From Terriglobia bacterium (GTDB lineage Bacteria > Acidobacteriota > Terriglobia > Bryobacterales > Bryobacteraceae), in the NCBI GenBank assembly GCA_020073365.1, contig JAIQFL010000013.1, positions 1 to 62,023 of the forward strand: DNA of 62,023 bases. The letters run 5' to 3'. Below, piece by piece: positions 37,388 to 46,788 of this stretch; position 1 is the first letter of the stretch, and every line of letters begins with the position of its first letter. A model generated the notes under the pieces. It saw only the letters and a list, made by a program, of their open reading frames with translations. It ran no database searches and had not been told where the DNA came from. Both the position numbers and the translations under genes were made by a program.

Positions 37388-37630
37388 AAATGTTTTGAAC
37401 GCTTCTCGCAGGTCCGGTTTGCGTTTAACGTAGGCGCCGGCTGGGTTGACCATATCGAAATCGCCGGAGAATGCGAATGCGACGGCATCCGGATTCACTT
37501 CGTGCCGATTGAAAGCCGCCTTCCAATCGGCAATCACCTGGCGGATCGCGACCTCATCTTCAGGCGTGCCTTTCTCCGCAGCTACACACAGCACGGCTGA
37601 AACGGCCAGAAAAACGCAAATGACTCTCAT
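37163..37630 (-). CDS. Secreted SnoaL/NTF2-like protein (DUF4440 type)
   Basis: 155 residues from ATG 37630, which has GGAAGGAG 7 bases upstream; the ATG six codons earlier lacks one. Signal peptide MRVICVFLAVSAVLCVAA, then an NTF2-like fold: DEVAIRQVIADWKAAFNRH, the cone-shaped barrel strands, and WVLTKENGRWLITALRMM. The family binds small hydrophobic ligands or acts as isomerase-like enzymes; no active-site assignment is possible. It lies 47 bases before the ADOP gene end on the same strand. Confidence 0.8.
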   Translation of the reverse strand: MRVICVFLAVSAVLCVAAEKGTPEDEVAIRQVIADWKAAFNRHEVNPDAVAFAFSGDFDMVNPAGAYVKRKPDLREAFKTFLKNARKIETVDRIRFVRPDVALVDGSYEFTGTELKPYPKGVQTWVLTKENGRWLITALRMMIPPEPAGAPPPKR

Positions 37631-37696
37631 ATCGATCTCCTTCCTCATGTGTCACCGGTCCGAAGGCCGAGCTTCCCCGCAAGCGGTTCAGCCTGT

Positions 37697-40423
37697 TCAT
37701 TCCCAGCGCAACGCGAGCACGGGGTCTACGCGTGTGGCCCGATGAGCAGGGATATAGGTCGCCAGGAATGCAGCCGTGCTCAGCACAAACGCCGTGGACG
37801 CGAGCACCACCGGATCTGAAGCATGGACACCAAAGAGCAGGCTGCCCATCAAGGGCGTGAGTTCCAGGGCGCCGGCCACGCCCAGCACGACTCCGCTGAG
37901 CGCCAGGCGCATGCCTTCCAGCACCACCATCAGGCGGACGTCGCGCGGACGTGCGCCGAGTGCGATGCGAATCCCGATCTCCTGCGTCCGATGCTGCACC
38001 GCATACGCCATCAGGCCGTAAACGCCGATGGCCCCGAGCAGCAGCGCAATGCCGGCGAAGACGCTCAGCAGAATCATATTGAAGCGATCGCGGGAGGTGG
38101 CCTCACCCACCACTTGCTCCATCGAACGGATATGCGCGACCGGCAATCCGCCACTGGCGGCGCGAAGCTCCCGCTCGATGTCGGCGCGGAGTGAGAGAGG
38201 CTCCGCCCTGGTGCGGATGGCCCACCGGAGGGGAAGCCCCCGGCTGCTCATCTTTGCATTGCCATCGGTCAACTGAGCGATCGGCATGTACAACATCGGG
38301 ATTGGTTTCCGGTTGAGTCCCGCGTCTCTGACCTCGCCAACCACGCCCACAATCTGCCGCGTGCGATCCTCAAACGGAGGTCCATTTCCCTTGGCCATGG
38401 TGACTCGCTCTTCGAGCGGGTTAGCATTCCGCCAGGGGAACGTGCTGGACCAACGCATTCCTTCACTGCGCCCTTCCGCCATCGCCTGGTTGATCAGCGT
38501 CACCGCGGGCGCGTGTTCGTCGTCCCGATCCGTGAAGCTGCGTCCCTGGCGTAGCGGAATGCGAAACACGTCGAAGTAGTGCCGCGATACCAGCGCCATA
38601 TTCGCGCCATACCGGTCGTTGGGAAGACCCTCGATGGCCACGGGTCCGCCGAGTTGGAATTCGAGGGGCAGCGAGTAGGTAGCGGCCGCGGCGACCACTC
38701 CCGGCAGGCTCTCGATGCGGCGTTCGGCGTCGCGGATCATTTCGGCCAGCACCGGGGCGGCCTCAAAATCGGTTCCGGCGAGCGACATCTCCAGGGTGAG
38801 GATGTTATGCGCGTCGAAGCCGGGGTCCACGGTGCGCAAAGCCCAGAACGTGCGAATCAGCAGCCCGGCGCCGGTCAATAGAATCAGGGCCAGCGCCACC
38901 TCGGCAATCACCAGCAGCGAGCGTGTTCTGCTTTGACCGATGCCCGTGCCGGCACGCGTGCCGCTCCCGGGGAGACCCGCGCCGGCTCCCAATTGCGAGG
39001 CGCTGCCGAACGCCGGCAGGATCCCAAAGAGAATTCCGGTCGAGATCGAGAGGAGCAGCGTGAAGGCCAGCACCGGCGCATCCAGCGTGATGGCGCTGCC
39101 GATGCGCGGCATCCCGCCGGGACGGATGGCCATCAGGGCCCGCACTCCGATGTCGCCAAACAGCAGACCCACCGCGCCGCCGGCCAGCGACAAGAGCACG
39201 CTTTCGATGAGAAGCTGCGAGACGATTCTCCCGCGGCTGGCTCCCAGCGCAGCGCGGATGGTCATTTCGCGCCGTCGGCCGGTGGCCCTGGCCAGCAGCA
39301 GGTTGGCAACGTTGGTGCACGCAATCAGAAGGACGAAGCCGACGGCGCCGGCCAGCACCAGCAGCGGGCGCCGCACTTCCCCGACCGTGGTATCCCACAA
39401 GGGCTCCGCCGTGAAGCTCTCGGAGCGTGTGGCAGTGTCCACCCTGTTCGGGAACTTGTGCAAGAACTGATCGTACGCAAGCTTCAGTTGGACCTTCGCT
39501 TGAGCCAGCGTGATTCCGGGCCTCAAGCGGGCTGCCACACGAAGAGTGTGTCCCCCATTCGTGCTTTCCGGGTCGGCCTGGAGCGGTAGCAGGATCTCTG
39601 GCGCGTCCTCCGCGGCGAAAGTGGGATCGAGTACCCCGATCACCGTGTAGGCTGCGCCGCCGAGCAAAAGGGCCTTGCCCACGGGGCTGCGGTCTCCCGC
39701 AAACCGGCGATGCCACAGGCCGTCGGTGATGAGGGCCAGATGCGGCCCTCCCGGACGGTCTTCATCTGCCGTGAAGGCCCGTCCCATCACGACATGCGCG
39801 CCAAAGAGCGGAAAGTAACTGGCCGTAACATGGATCGCCCGGAGTTGTTCGGGCGATTCGACACCGGTGAGATTGACGCCCCTCGCGGTATCGTAGGCGG
39901 CGATCTCGTCGAACGACTGGCGTTGCTCGCGAAGAACGTTGAACTCGGTGACGGAGGCAGTATTCGCGTTTTTGCCGGCCGCCCAGGCGGGGGAGAACAG
40001 CATGAGCTGGACGATCCGGTCCGGGTCGGGATATTGCAGCGGTTCGAGCAGCACCGTATTGATCACGCTGAAGATTGCCGTGTTGGCGCCGATCCCCAAC
40101 GCCAGCGTCAGCACCGCCACCGCCGTAAAACCGGGAGATTTCGCCAGCATCCGCAAGCCGTAGCGGGTATCCTGCAGCACATTCTCGATTCCGTTCACGC
40201 CCCGCATATCACGGCATTCTTCCTTTCGTTGTGTGAGGCCATCCATGGCGCGCAGGGCGGCCTGTCGCGATTGCTCGGGTGTCAGACCCTGCCCGATGTA
40301 TTCTTCGACCTTTTTTTCCAGATGATACTGCAGCTCTTCGTCGAGCTCGTTCTCGACCTGCTGACTGCGAAAAAGAGATCGAAAGCGCAGCGGCACGGTG
40401 TAGAACCAATGTTTCATGCGCAT
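37697..40423 (-). CDS. ADOP-type ABC transporter permease, PadR-linked
   Basis: 908 residues from ATG 40423, preceded by GGAGGAGG inside the end of the PadR gene. The same duplicated layout as 3508-6159: cytosolic helical prefix (RSQQVENELDEELQYHLEKK), TM helix (FTAVAVLTLALGIGANTAIF), MacB core, FtsX block (ATGRRREMTIRAALGASRGR), second core, final FtsX block (HRTQEIGIRIALGARPRD) and coupling end RATRVDPVLALRWE. The PadR stop is 1 base before the ATG, so the two genes form one operon controlled by the operator at 40775-40809. Cargo unknown; inner membrane. Confidence 0.93.
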   Translation of the reverse strand: MRMKHWFYTVPLRFRSLFRSQQVENELDEELQYHLEKKVEEYIGQGLTPEQSRQAALRAMDGLTQRKEECRDMRGVNGIENVLQDTRYGLRMLAKSPGFTAVAVLTLALGIGANTAIFSVINTVLLEPLQYPDPDRIVQLMLFSPAWAAGKNANTASVTEFNVLREQRQSFDEIAAYDTARGVNLTGVESPEQLRAIHVTASYFPLFGAHVVMGRAFTADEDRPGGPHLALITDGLWHRRFAGDRSPVGKALLLGGAAYTVIGVLDPTFAAEDAPEILLPLQADPESTNGGHTLRVAARLRPGITLAQAKVQLKLAYDQFLHKFPNRVDTATRSESFTAEPLWDTTVGEVRRPLLVLAGAVGFVLLIACTNVANLLLARATGRRREMTIRAALGASRGRIVSQLLIESVLLSLAGGAVGLLFGDIGVRALMAIRPGGMPRIGSAITLDAPVLAFTLLLSISTGILFGILPAFGSASQLGAGAGLPGSGTRAGTGIGQSRTRSLLVIAEVALALILLTGAGLLIRTFWALRTVDPGFDAHNILTLEMSLAGTDFEAAPVLAEMIRDAERRIESLPGVVAAAATYSLPLEFQLGGPVAIEGLPNDRYGANMALVSRHYFDVFRIPLRQGRSFTDRDDEHAPAVTLINQAMAEGRSEGMRWSSTFPWRNANPLEERVTMAKGNGPPFEDRTRQIVGVVGEVRDAGLNRKPIPMLYMPIAQLTDGNAKMSSRGLPLRWAIRTRAEPLSLRADIERELRAASGGLPVAHIRSMEQVVGEATSRDRFNMILLSVFAGIALLLGAIGVYGLMAYAVQHRTQEIGIRIALGARPRDVRLMVVLEGMRLALSGVVLGVAGALELTPLMGSLLFGVHASDPVVLASTAFVLSTAAFLATYIPAHRATRVDPVLALRWE

Positions 40424-40424
40424 C

Positions 40425-40760
40425 TCACGCCTCCTCCAGGCGCACCACTTGCGTGATGGCATCCGAGAGTCGGGTCCAGTTTTCCGACTCCTTTTGGAGA
40501 TGCCTGCGCCCCAATCGGGTCAGCGAGTAGAATTTCGCTCGCCGGTTGTTCTCACTGGGCTTCCACTCGGCCGTGATCCAGCCCTCCTGTTCAAGCTTGT
40601 GCAGGGCAGGATAGAGTGATCCATCGCTTACCTGCAAAACATCGCCCGAGACCTGTTTCAGGCGTTGTCCAATGGCCCAGCCATTGAGAGGTTCCAACGC
40701 CAAGATCTTTAGCAGAAGCAGGTCCAGGGTTCCCTGGACGAGGTCGGATGGTTTGCTCAT
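40425..40760 (-). CDS. PadR-family transcriptional repressor
   Basis: 111 residues from ATG 40760. MSKPSDLVQGTLDLLLLKIL, GWAIGQRLKQVSGDVLQVSDGSLYPALHKLEQEGWI and a wing with NNRRAKFYSLTRLGRRHL are the PadR signature; one C-terminal helix for dimerisation follows. It is the first gene of the operon with the ADOP permease, a pairing characteristic of Acidobacteria. Probably autoregulates through the inverted repeat overlapping its -10 element, with release by a ligand that the permease may export. Confidence 0.94.
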   Translation of the reverse strand: MSKPSDLVQGTLDLLLLKILALEPLNGWAIGQRLKQVSGDVLQVSDGSLYPALHKLEQEGWITAEWKPSENNRRAKFYSLTRLGRRHLQKESENWTRLSDAITQVVRLEEA

Positions 40761-40774
40761 GCCCCTCCTATCGG

Positions 40775-40846
40775 TTACCGAGCTATAATACATCGACTCC
40801 TCTCGGTAAGCAAGTGGAAATTTCGAGCTCTGGAAATTTCGAGCTC
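40775..40846 (-). promoter_or_regulatory. PadR operator and upstream 16-nt tandem repeat
   Basis: Perfect inverted repeat TTACCGAG (40775-40782) / CTCGGTAA (40802-40809), 19-nt spacer. The spacer contains a minus-strand -10 TATTAT (40784-40789), so a bound dimer would block the promoter. Immediately upstream in the direction of transcription, the 16-mer TGGAAATTTCGAGCTC is repeated exactly in tandem (40815-40846). Confidence 0.65.
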
Positions 40847-40920
40847 CAGAGATTTCCGGGCGACAAGCAATTGTAGGTTGAGCAGGATTCGTACCCCGGA
40901 ATGGCGCGCGCCGAATCCCC

Positions 40921-41205
40921 TTATTTCGCGTGGATCGCCTGACCGGGTGCAACGCCATCCCGCAACTCCCCGTCGCGGACGACGAAGGTACCGTCCACCA
41001 GTACCTAACGAAATCCCTCGGAGTACTGGGCGGGCTTTTCATACGTTGCTCGGTCGATCACCCGTTCGGGATCAAAGACCGAGATGTCGGCATCGGCTCC
41101 GGCCCGTAGCCGCCCCTTTTTGCGCAATTCGGGGCAGACCTGCTCGAGTCGCTTCGCCGGTTCAAGCGAACACTTTCGCACAGCATCCATCAACGACAGC
41201 CAGCC
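40921..41205 (-). pseudogene. C-terminal remnant of an amidohydrolase (D-aminoacylase-like)
   Basis: The minus strand encodes VRKCSLEPAKRLE, KKGRLRAGADADISVFDPERVIDRATYEKPAQYSEGFR and then, after an in-frame TAG near 41005, LVDGTFVVRDGELRDGVAPG ending at TAA 40921. This is the C-terminal end of a metal-dependent amidohydrolase of the N-acyl-D-amino-acid deacylase group. The catalytic barrel is missing and an internal stop is present. It ends about 30 bases from the stop codon of acnA copy B, so the fragment was cut when that junction formed or before. Confidence 0.8.
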
Positions 41206-41235
41206 TCAAGCTGATGACAGGGCTCTGCTCCCCGG

Positions 41236-42267
41236 CTACGCTCCCGCCAACAGCCGCAGAACATACGGTAGAATTCCGCCATTGCGGTAGTACTCCACCT
41301 CCTGCGGCGTATCCACGCGAACGTCCACTCGGAACACCGTCTCCGTCCCGTCATCCGCCACCGCCCGCACGGAAGCTTTACGCCCGCCGCCATTCAGCGA
41401 GGCGCGCACTCCCTCAATATGGAACGTCTCCTTGCCGGTAAGCCGCAGGCTGACGGCGCTTTCACCGGGCTCGAACTGTAACGGCAGTACGCCCATCCCC
41501 ACCAGGTTGGTGCGGTGGATGCGCTCGAAGCTTTCGGCGATCACCGCGCGCACGCCCAGCAGCGCCACACCTTTGGCCGCCCAGTCGCGCGACGAACCGG
41601 AACCGTATTCCTTGCCCGCAAGGATCATCAGCGGCACGCTTTCACCCTGGTACTGCATGGACGTGTCATAGATGGACATCTGCCTGCCATCCGGCAGGTG
41701 GACGCTCCAGCCACCCTCGGTCCCCGGCGCCAGTTGGTTGCGGAGCCGGATGTTGGCCAGCGTCCCCCGCACCATCACCTCGTGATTTCCGCGGCGCGCG
41801 CCATAGGAGTTGAAGTCCCCCGGAGCCACGCCCTGCGAAATCAGGTAGCGGCCCGCCGGGCTGTCCTGGGGAATCGACCCCGCCGGAGAGATGTGGTCGG
41901 TGGTCACCGAATCGCCCAGCAGCGCCAGAACACGCATGCCGTGGAGGTCCGTCACCGACGTTTCCGGGTCCACCATCTGGTCGAAATAGGGGGGCTTCTT
42001 AATATAGGTGGAGCGCTCGTCCCATTGGAAGGTGCCGCCGGTGGGCACGGGCATCCCCTTCCAGTTCTCGTCACCATCGAAAGCGTGCGCATATTCGTGC
42101 TCGAACATGCCTTGGTTGACGGAATCGCGCACGGTGCGCTGCACCTCCTCGTTGGAGGGCCAGATGTCGCGCAGGTACACGGGATTCCCGCTGGGGTCGT
42201 GGCCCAGCGGATCGTTCACCAGGTCGATCTCCATGGTGCCCGCCAGCGCATATGCCACCACCAGCGG
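41236..42267 (-). pseudogene. acnA 3'-end copy B
   Basis: 343 codons matching the C-terminal 38% of AcnA, from about [15 protein letters not shown] to the stop at 41236 (ending RLLAGA). The frame is open throughout and the differences from the intact gene are mostly conservative (K/R, E/D, S/D), so it decayed little or was under selection before truncation. It keeps the swivel-domain active-site segment [12 protein letters not shown] but no Fe-S cysteines. Similarity to the intact gene stops at CCAGCGG (42261-42267), 39 bases from the stop of the sigma factor gene. Confidence 0.9.
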
Positions 42268-42306
42268 ACTTGTTCTCCGGAATGCTCAGAATGCAGGCAT
42301 CGCGGC

Positions 42307-42894
42307 CTACGACCCGGCGGTGTCGTGTTTTCGGGTAAGCTCAGCGAGGAGCCACGCCCTGGCCATCCTCCAATCGCGTTTCGCGGTATCCACGGAAACC
42401 CCCAGGACTTCCGCCGCTTCCTCAATGTTCAATCCACCGAAGTAGCGCAACTCCACAACGCGGCTTTTGCGGCCGTCGATGCGGGCGAGTGCATCGAGCG
42501 CCTCATTCAGGGCGAGCACTTCAATACCGCGCGCCTGCGCCACCAGCAGCACTTCATCGAGGGGCACGCGCAGCGCATTTCCTCCACGCTTGGCGAAGCC
42601 GCGCCGGCGCGCATGGTCCACCAGGATGCGCCGCATGATCTGGGCGCACAGCGCCAGGAAATGCACCCGGTTTTCGCAGCGAATTCCCCCGGCGCGCACC
42701 AGCTTGAGATATGCCTCATTGGCCAGTGCGGCGGATTCAAGGCTCTCGCCGGCGCGCCGGTGCGCGAGGTGCTGGTGCGCCATCCGCCGCAGCTCCGGAT
42801 ACACAATATCCGTCAAGCGGTCCAGCGCGTCCCGATCGCCGCAGTTCCACGCAGCCAGCATTGCGGTGATATCCGGCTGGCGGGGGTTCGCCAT
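42307..42894 (-). CDS. ECF-type RNA polymerase sigma factor
   Basis: 195 residues from ATG 42894. Region 2 is seen in ALDRLTDIVYPELRRMAHQHL and ESAALANEAYLKLV; region 4 in VVELRYFGGLNIEEAAEVLGVSVDTAKRDW. This matches the sigma-70 subgroup frequent in Acidobacteria and Planctomycetes (TIGR02999-like), usually encoded next to serine/threonine kinases rather than anti-sigma factors. A multidomain kinase is indeed the next minus-strand gene upstream. Probably regulated by phosphorylation; inference. Confidence 0.9.
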   Translation of the reverse strand: MANPRQPDITAMLAAWNCGDRDALDRLTDIVYPELRRMAHQHLAHRRAGESLESAALANEAYLKLVRAGGIRCENRVHFLALCAQIMRRILVDHARRRGFAKRGGNALRVPLDEVLLVAQARGIEVLALNEALDALARIDGRKSRVVELRYFGGLNIEEAAEVLGVSVDTAKRDWRMARAWLLAELTRKHDTAGS

Positions 42895-42986
42895 GTTTTT
42901 CGAGTCCTGCCACAATACTACCGCCTCCCGTTAACCCTTCCTGCTCCCGTTCGCGGAGTACAAGTTGGAGAAAGGAGCTGAATTCT

Positions 42987-43499
42987 ATGAAACGGTTTAT
43001 TTCGGCGACGTTGCTCGCCATCTCTTTTCTGGCGGCATCGCCGGTCATCAGCGCACAGGATTGCAGTAATTGGACCAATTGGGATCTTCGCGGCACTTAC
43101 CTGGGGAGCGGCACCGGCTACCTGGACCTGTCAAAGCTATTCCCGGGGAAAGGCTTTCCATCGGGATTGACCCCGATGTCCCTTGTGATCGGCCATGTCT
43201 ATAACGGCGCTGGCGGTGCCACGAGTTGGGTTTCTATGAACGTCGGGGGGACCCAGTTCAATCCTGAATTCACCGCGTACAGCTATTCCATGCAGGCAGA
43301 CTGTACTGTCCGGGTAACCTATACCCTCAACTTCAAGGAACTGGGTACTACGCTCACCTTCACGAGAATCGGCGTGATAGTGCCGAAGCCGGGGGGGCTG
43401 GAGATCCACTCGCACGCCATAGGCAGACCCGCTGTAGGGCCCGCCGGCGCTGGGCTCAATCTGAATGTAATCCATCGCATCTCGATGCAACAATTCTGA
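42987..43499 (+). CDS. Secreted protein of unknown function
   Basis: 170 residues with signal peptide MKRFISATLLAISFLAASPVISA and AAAGGAGC ribosome site upstream (GAGAAAGGAGCTG). Mature part is beta-rich with two cysteines (QDCSNW and QADCTVRV) that could form a disulfide. The ending GAGLNLNVIHRISMQQF has no recognised motif. Divergent from the sigma factor gene with 92 bases between starts, so the sigma factor might control it. Confidence 0.7.
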   Translation: MKRFISATLLAISFLAASPVISAQDCSNWTNWDLRGTYLGSGTGYLDLSKLFPGKGFPSGLTPMSLVIGHVYNGAGGATSWVSMNVGGTQFNPEFTAYSYSMQADCTVRVTYTLNFKELGTTLTFTRIGVIVPKPGGLEIHSHAIGRPAVGPAGAGLNLNVIHRISMQQF

Positions 43500-43527
43500 C
43501 CCGACGCCGCCCGATATAATCGAAGTC

Positions 43528-43550
43528 ATGGCGTGAGTGACTCACGCCAT
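43528..43550. terminator. Palindrome ATGGCGTGAG-TGA-CTCACGCCAT
   Basis: A perfect 10-bp stem with 3-nt loop, 28 bases after the secreted-protein stop and about 170 bases before the convergent kinase gene's end. It lacks a T-run. It may be a terminator or binding site. Nothing else is seen in 43500-43719. Confidence 0.45.
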
Positions 43551-43719
43551 CGACATCCCATGGCCTCAGGGACAGGCCTATGAATGCGAGCTTCGAAGGC
43601 GGCCGTACGATGCTCGCGGAGCCACAACCGGCTCGGGTTGCGGCTCAAACTGTACATCCGGAACGGTATGTATCAGGACGCGCTGGTCGATACGTACGCC
43701 GGCGAGAGCCTCTGCTCTA

Positions 43720-46700
43720 CTACTTCACCGGACCGAGATAGCGGTCGAACCAAGCAAGCGATTCCTTGATCGGTATCTGATAGTTCGGCCAGGCATGGCC
43801 TGCATCCCAGAGAGCCCAGCGCTTGTCTTTTTCCGGTGCTCCCAGCAGCCGGAACATCGGACGCTGTGACGTTTCGGCCGGAAAGATGAAATCGGATCGG
43901 CCATTGACCATCAGCGTGGGAACCTGAAAGCGGGGAACGAAGTTGAACGGATCGAATTCGGGCAGCAGGTCCCAGCCGACAGGCAAACCGACACTGACTA
44001 GCGCGGCTGCCTTCAGGCGTTGCTCGCCTACCGCGAGCACGGGCAACACGCAAGCACCGCGACTGATACCGAAGACGCCCAGCCGGTCGCGATCCACATC
44101 CGGACGGCTCACAAGGTAATCAATGGAGCGGCGGAAGTCCTTGGATTCCAGAATCAGCCGGTCGCGAACCGCATAAGGGCCGGCGGCCGGGACAGCATAC
44201 CGGCGCTGATACTGGCCCTTGAGAACCGGAAGCAGGAATGCCCGCCCGCTCTTAACAAGGAAGTCAAAAAAATGTTCTTCTCCGGGCTGCGGCGATGACA
44301 GTCGAAACGCCATGCCAGGGTGCGCATAGATGATCGTCTGATAGGGCGGCGCGGCATGTTTCGGTAGATAGAAATAGCCGAGTACCCGCTCGTTTCCATA
44401 AGCAGCGGCGAAGGAGACCTTCTCCCGTCTCCAGTGAGAGTTTTCCTCGTCGATGCCTTCGACGCGCGAATCGAGGTCCGTAGGGTCATAGGCATAGAAA
44501 GTCTGATAAACCCGGAACACTTCGTCCGGCGCCGGTTTCTCCCGGCTGAAATCACGAACGGACTTGGTAACCGGTGCCTGGAGCACGGATTCCTGGCGCA
44601 TGTCATAGCGCACACAGCGGATCCCGTTCTGGGGGGAGCGATCCCAGGGAAGGCGAGCATCCAGATCGGCGAACATGTACGCCGGCTCATTCCATGCGCC
44701 GCCACGGAGATAGCGTTGGCCGCCGATATCGTTCCAGCACCACTCCCTCACATTGCCGGCCATATCCAGCGTCCCAAAGGCGCCAATGCCCTTGTAGGAA
44801 CCGACGCGCGCCGGGGCGGCGCCGCTGAAATTGCTCACGTCTGTGATATCCGCGTAGAAGCCCGGACTGGCGGCCTGCTGCCAGTGGTATATGGTCGGCA
44901 ACTGCTTTCCCGCAAATTCCGCGTAAGCCGCGGCCTCGAACCAGCTCACGCCGTTCACCGGATAGTCATCGTAGGCTGGCGGGTATTCGCCGCTCTCCCA
45001 TGTCGAGGGGCCCGGCCGGCCGGTGGAATCGCGAAACAACTTCATGGCATCTTCCCAGGAGAGTCCGCGGCCGTCCTGGACAAAGTCCTGTTTCCAGTAC
45101 GCCCGCTTCTGATATCCGCCGCGGCCGATGAATTCCTTGAACTGCCGGTTGGTGATTTCGTAACGGTCGATTAAGAATGCGCTCAGCTTCACGGCGTCCA
45201 GGCCGGGGATGCCGACAACGCCGGCGGGGACGCGCACCATCTCGGGCGGAATGGCACCCTCCGCGTCGAGATCGAAATTCAGGGAAGTTCCTCCGCGGAC
45301 TTCACCCGTGGCCAGGATGGTTCGGAATCCGGGTTTCACGATGCGGAAGCGATAAAACCCCCACAGCAGTTCTTCGGTGGTGAACGGTGTCGTGCCGAGA
45401 CTCAGCCAGTCGTTGTCGTCCGGGCTGTAGCCTGTGGCCCACACCTCTGCTCCGGGCGGATTGGTGCTGAACGGCGTTTCGAAGGAGCTGTTGTGATGAA
45501 TTCGTTTGAGCGTGGGATCATTGGGAAGGATCGCCTCGGCCCGGCGGATGAGGCGGAAAGCAGGCTTCAATTCACCGGATTCGAGCAAGCGGGATATCTC
45601 AGGAAGGGCCTGTTGTCTCACCCAGCGGACACGGGAGTTGTGCTGGTATAGGCGCACGCCCAAAAGCAGGAGAATCGCGGCTAGCGGGATTGCGAATCGG
45701 GGATGGCGGGCGATAGCGGAGAGCGGCCAGCGATTTCGTCCGCGCTGTGCTTCCTCGAGTGTCGCGCGAGCGGCTGCGATGTTATTCGGGCGGCAGTTCG
45801 CGTCCTTTTGGAGACACTGCCGCAACAAGTGGCGGACCTTCGCTGGGGTTTTGGTGGGCAGAGCCTGCCAGTCCGGCTCCTGTTCCAGCACGGCCGTAAT
45901 GGTGTCCGGGAGGGTCTCGCCTTCGAAAGCGCGCTTTCCCGCGAGCAACTCGTATAAGAGACATCCGAATGCCCAGATGTCCGTCCGCTGGTCGACCTCC
46001 GCGCCTCGCGCCTGCTCCGGACTCATGTAGCCGGGAGTGCCCACGACATGGCCCGCCACGGTCCCGCCGCCGGCTGCTGCCGGCGTCTGCGGGAGATCCT
46101 GTTTCCGCTCGGTCCCCATCGCTTTTGCGAGGCCGAAATCCAACACCTTCACCCTGCCTTGCGGCGTCGCCTTGATGTTGGCGGGTTTCAAATCGCGGTG
46201 GATGATCCCGTGCTCATGCGCCGCTTCGAGCGCCTCCGCCACCTGGCAGGCGCGATCGAGTGCGGTGGCCAGGGGCAGCGGCCCGTGCAGCGTATCCCCC
46301 TCTACCAGCTCGAGCACCAGGTAGTCCGCTTCCGCCGACTCCTCCAGTCCGTAAATCGCCGCGATGTTGGGATGGTTCAGCGACGCCAGCGTGTGCGCCT
46401 CGCGCCGGAAGCGCGCCAACCGATCCGGATGGCGCGCGAACTCGGGAGGCAAAGTCTTGATGGCGACGTCGCGGCCAAGCTTGCTGTCGTGCGCGCGATA
46501 AACCTCGCCCATCCCGCCCGCGCCCAACAGGGACAGGATGCGATACGGCCCGTATTGCCGGCCCACCAGCGACCCGCGGGCGACCAGCGTGGCCGCCACA
46601 TCCGCAAACACCGGCTTTTCCAGTAAGGTGCCAGCATGCTCATCCGCCGAAACGAGCATCTCGACCAGCCGCCGCAACTCGGCGTATTCGCCGCAGGCCT

Positions 46701-46788
46701 CATCGAGAAACGCTCGCCGAACTTCCGGCGATCGCTCCAGCGCAGCGTGGAAGAGATCCTCGGCTCGCCGCCAGAGTTCCTGCTTCAT
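43720..46788 (-). CDS. Serine/threonine kinase - FGE-like - alpha/beta hydrolase fusion
   Basis: 1022 residues in four parts. Kinase at about 79-335: glycine loop LGAGGMGEVY, Lys111 in AIKTL, HRD at 197-199 (IIHRDLKPAN), DFG at 217-219. One membrane helix near 370-390 (FAIPLAAILLLLGVRLY). An extracytoplasmic formylglycine-generating-enzyme/sulfatase-modifying-like domain about 530-740 (FLIDRYEITNRQFKEFI; GNVREWCWND; YLRGGAWN; NGIRCVRY). A final hydrolase domain about 780-1022 with nucleophile elbow GISRGAC and a His in the last 20 residues (DAGHAW). The fusion implies a membrane sensor that couples an external esterase or ligand-binding part to internal phosphorylation. Likely partner: the ECF sigma factor. 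Confidence 0.9.
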   Translation of the reverse strand: MKQELWRRAEDLFHAALERSPEVRRAFLDEACGEYAELRRLVEMLVSADEHAGTLLEKPVFADVAATLVARGSLVGRQYGPYRILSLLGAGGMGEVYRAHDSKLGRDVAIKTLPPEFARHPDRLARFRREAHTLASLNHPNIAAIYGLEESAEADYLVLELVEGDTLHGPLPLATALDRACQVAEALEAAHEHGIIHRDLKPANIKATPQGRVKVLDFGLAKAMGTERKQDLPQTPAAAGGGTVAGHVVGTPGYMSPEQARGAEVDQRTDIWAFGCLLYELLAGKRAFEGETLPDTITAVLEQEPDWQALPTKTPAKVRHLLRQCLQKDANCRPNNIAAARATLEEAQRGRNRWPLSAIARHPRFAIPLAAILLLLGVRLYQHNSRVRWVRQQALPEISRLLESGELKPAFRLIRRAEAILPNDPTLKRIHHNSSFETPFSTNPPGAEVWATGYSPDDNDWLSLGTTPFTTEELLWGFYRFRIVKPGFRTILATGEVRGGTSLNFDLDAEGAIPPEMVRVPAGVVGIPGLDAVKLSAFLIDRYEITNRQFKEFIGRGGYQKRAYWKQDFVQDGRGLSWEDAMKLFRDSTGRPGPSTWESGEYPPAYDDYPVNGVSWFEAAAYAEFAGKQLPTIYHWQQAASPGFYADITDVSNFSGAAPARVGSYKGIGAFGTLDMAGNVREWCWNDIGGQRYLRGGAWNEPAYMFADLDARLPWDRSPQNGIRCVRYDMRQESVLQAPVTKSVRDFSREKPAPDEVFRVYQTFYAYDPTDLDSRVEGIDEENSHWRREKVSFAAAYGNERVLGYFYLPKHAAPPYQTIIYAHPGMAFRLSSPQPGEEHFFDFLVKSGRAFLLPVLKGQYQRRYAVPAAGPYAVRDRLILESKDFRRSIDYLVSRPDVDRDRLGVFGISRGACVLPVLAVGEQRLKAAALVSVGLPVGWDLLPEFDPFNFVPRFQVPTLMVNGRSDFIFPAETSQRPMFRLLGAPEKDKRWALWDAGHAWPNYQIPIKESLAWFDRYLGPVK

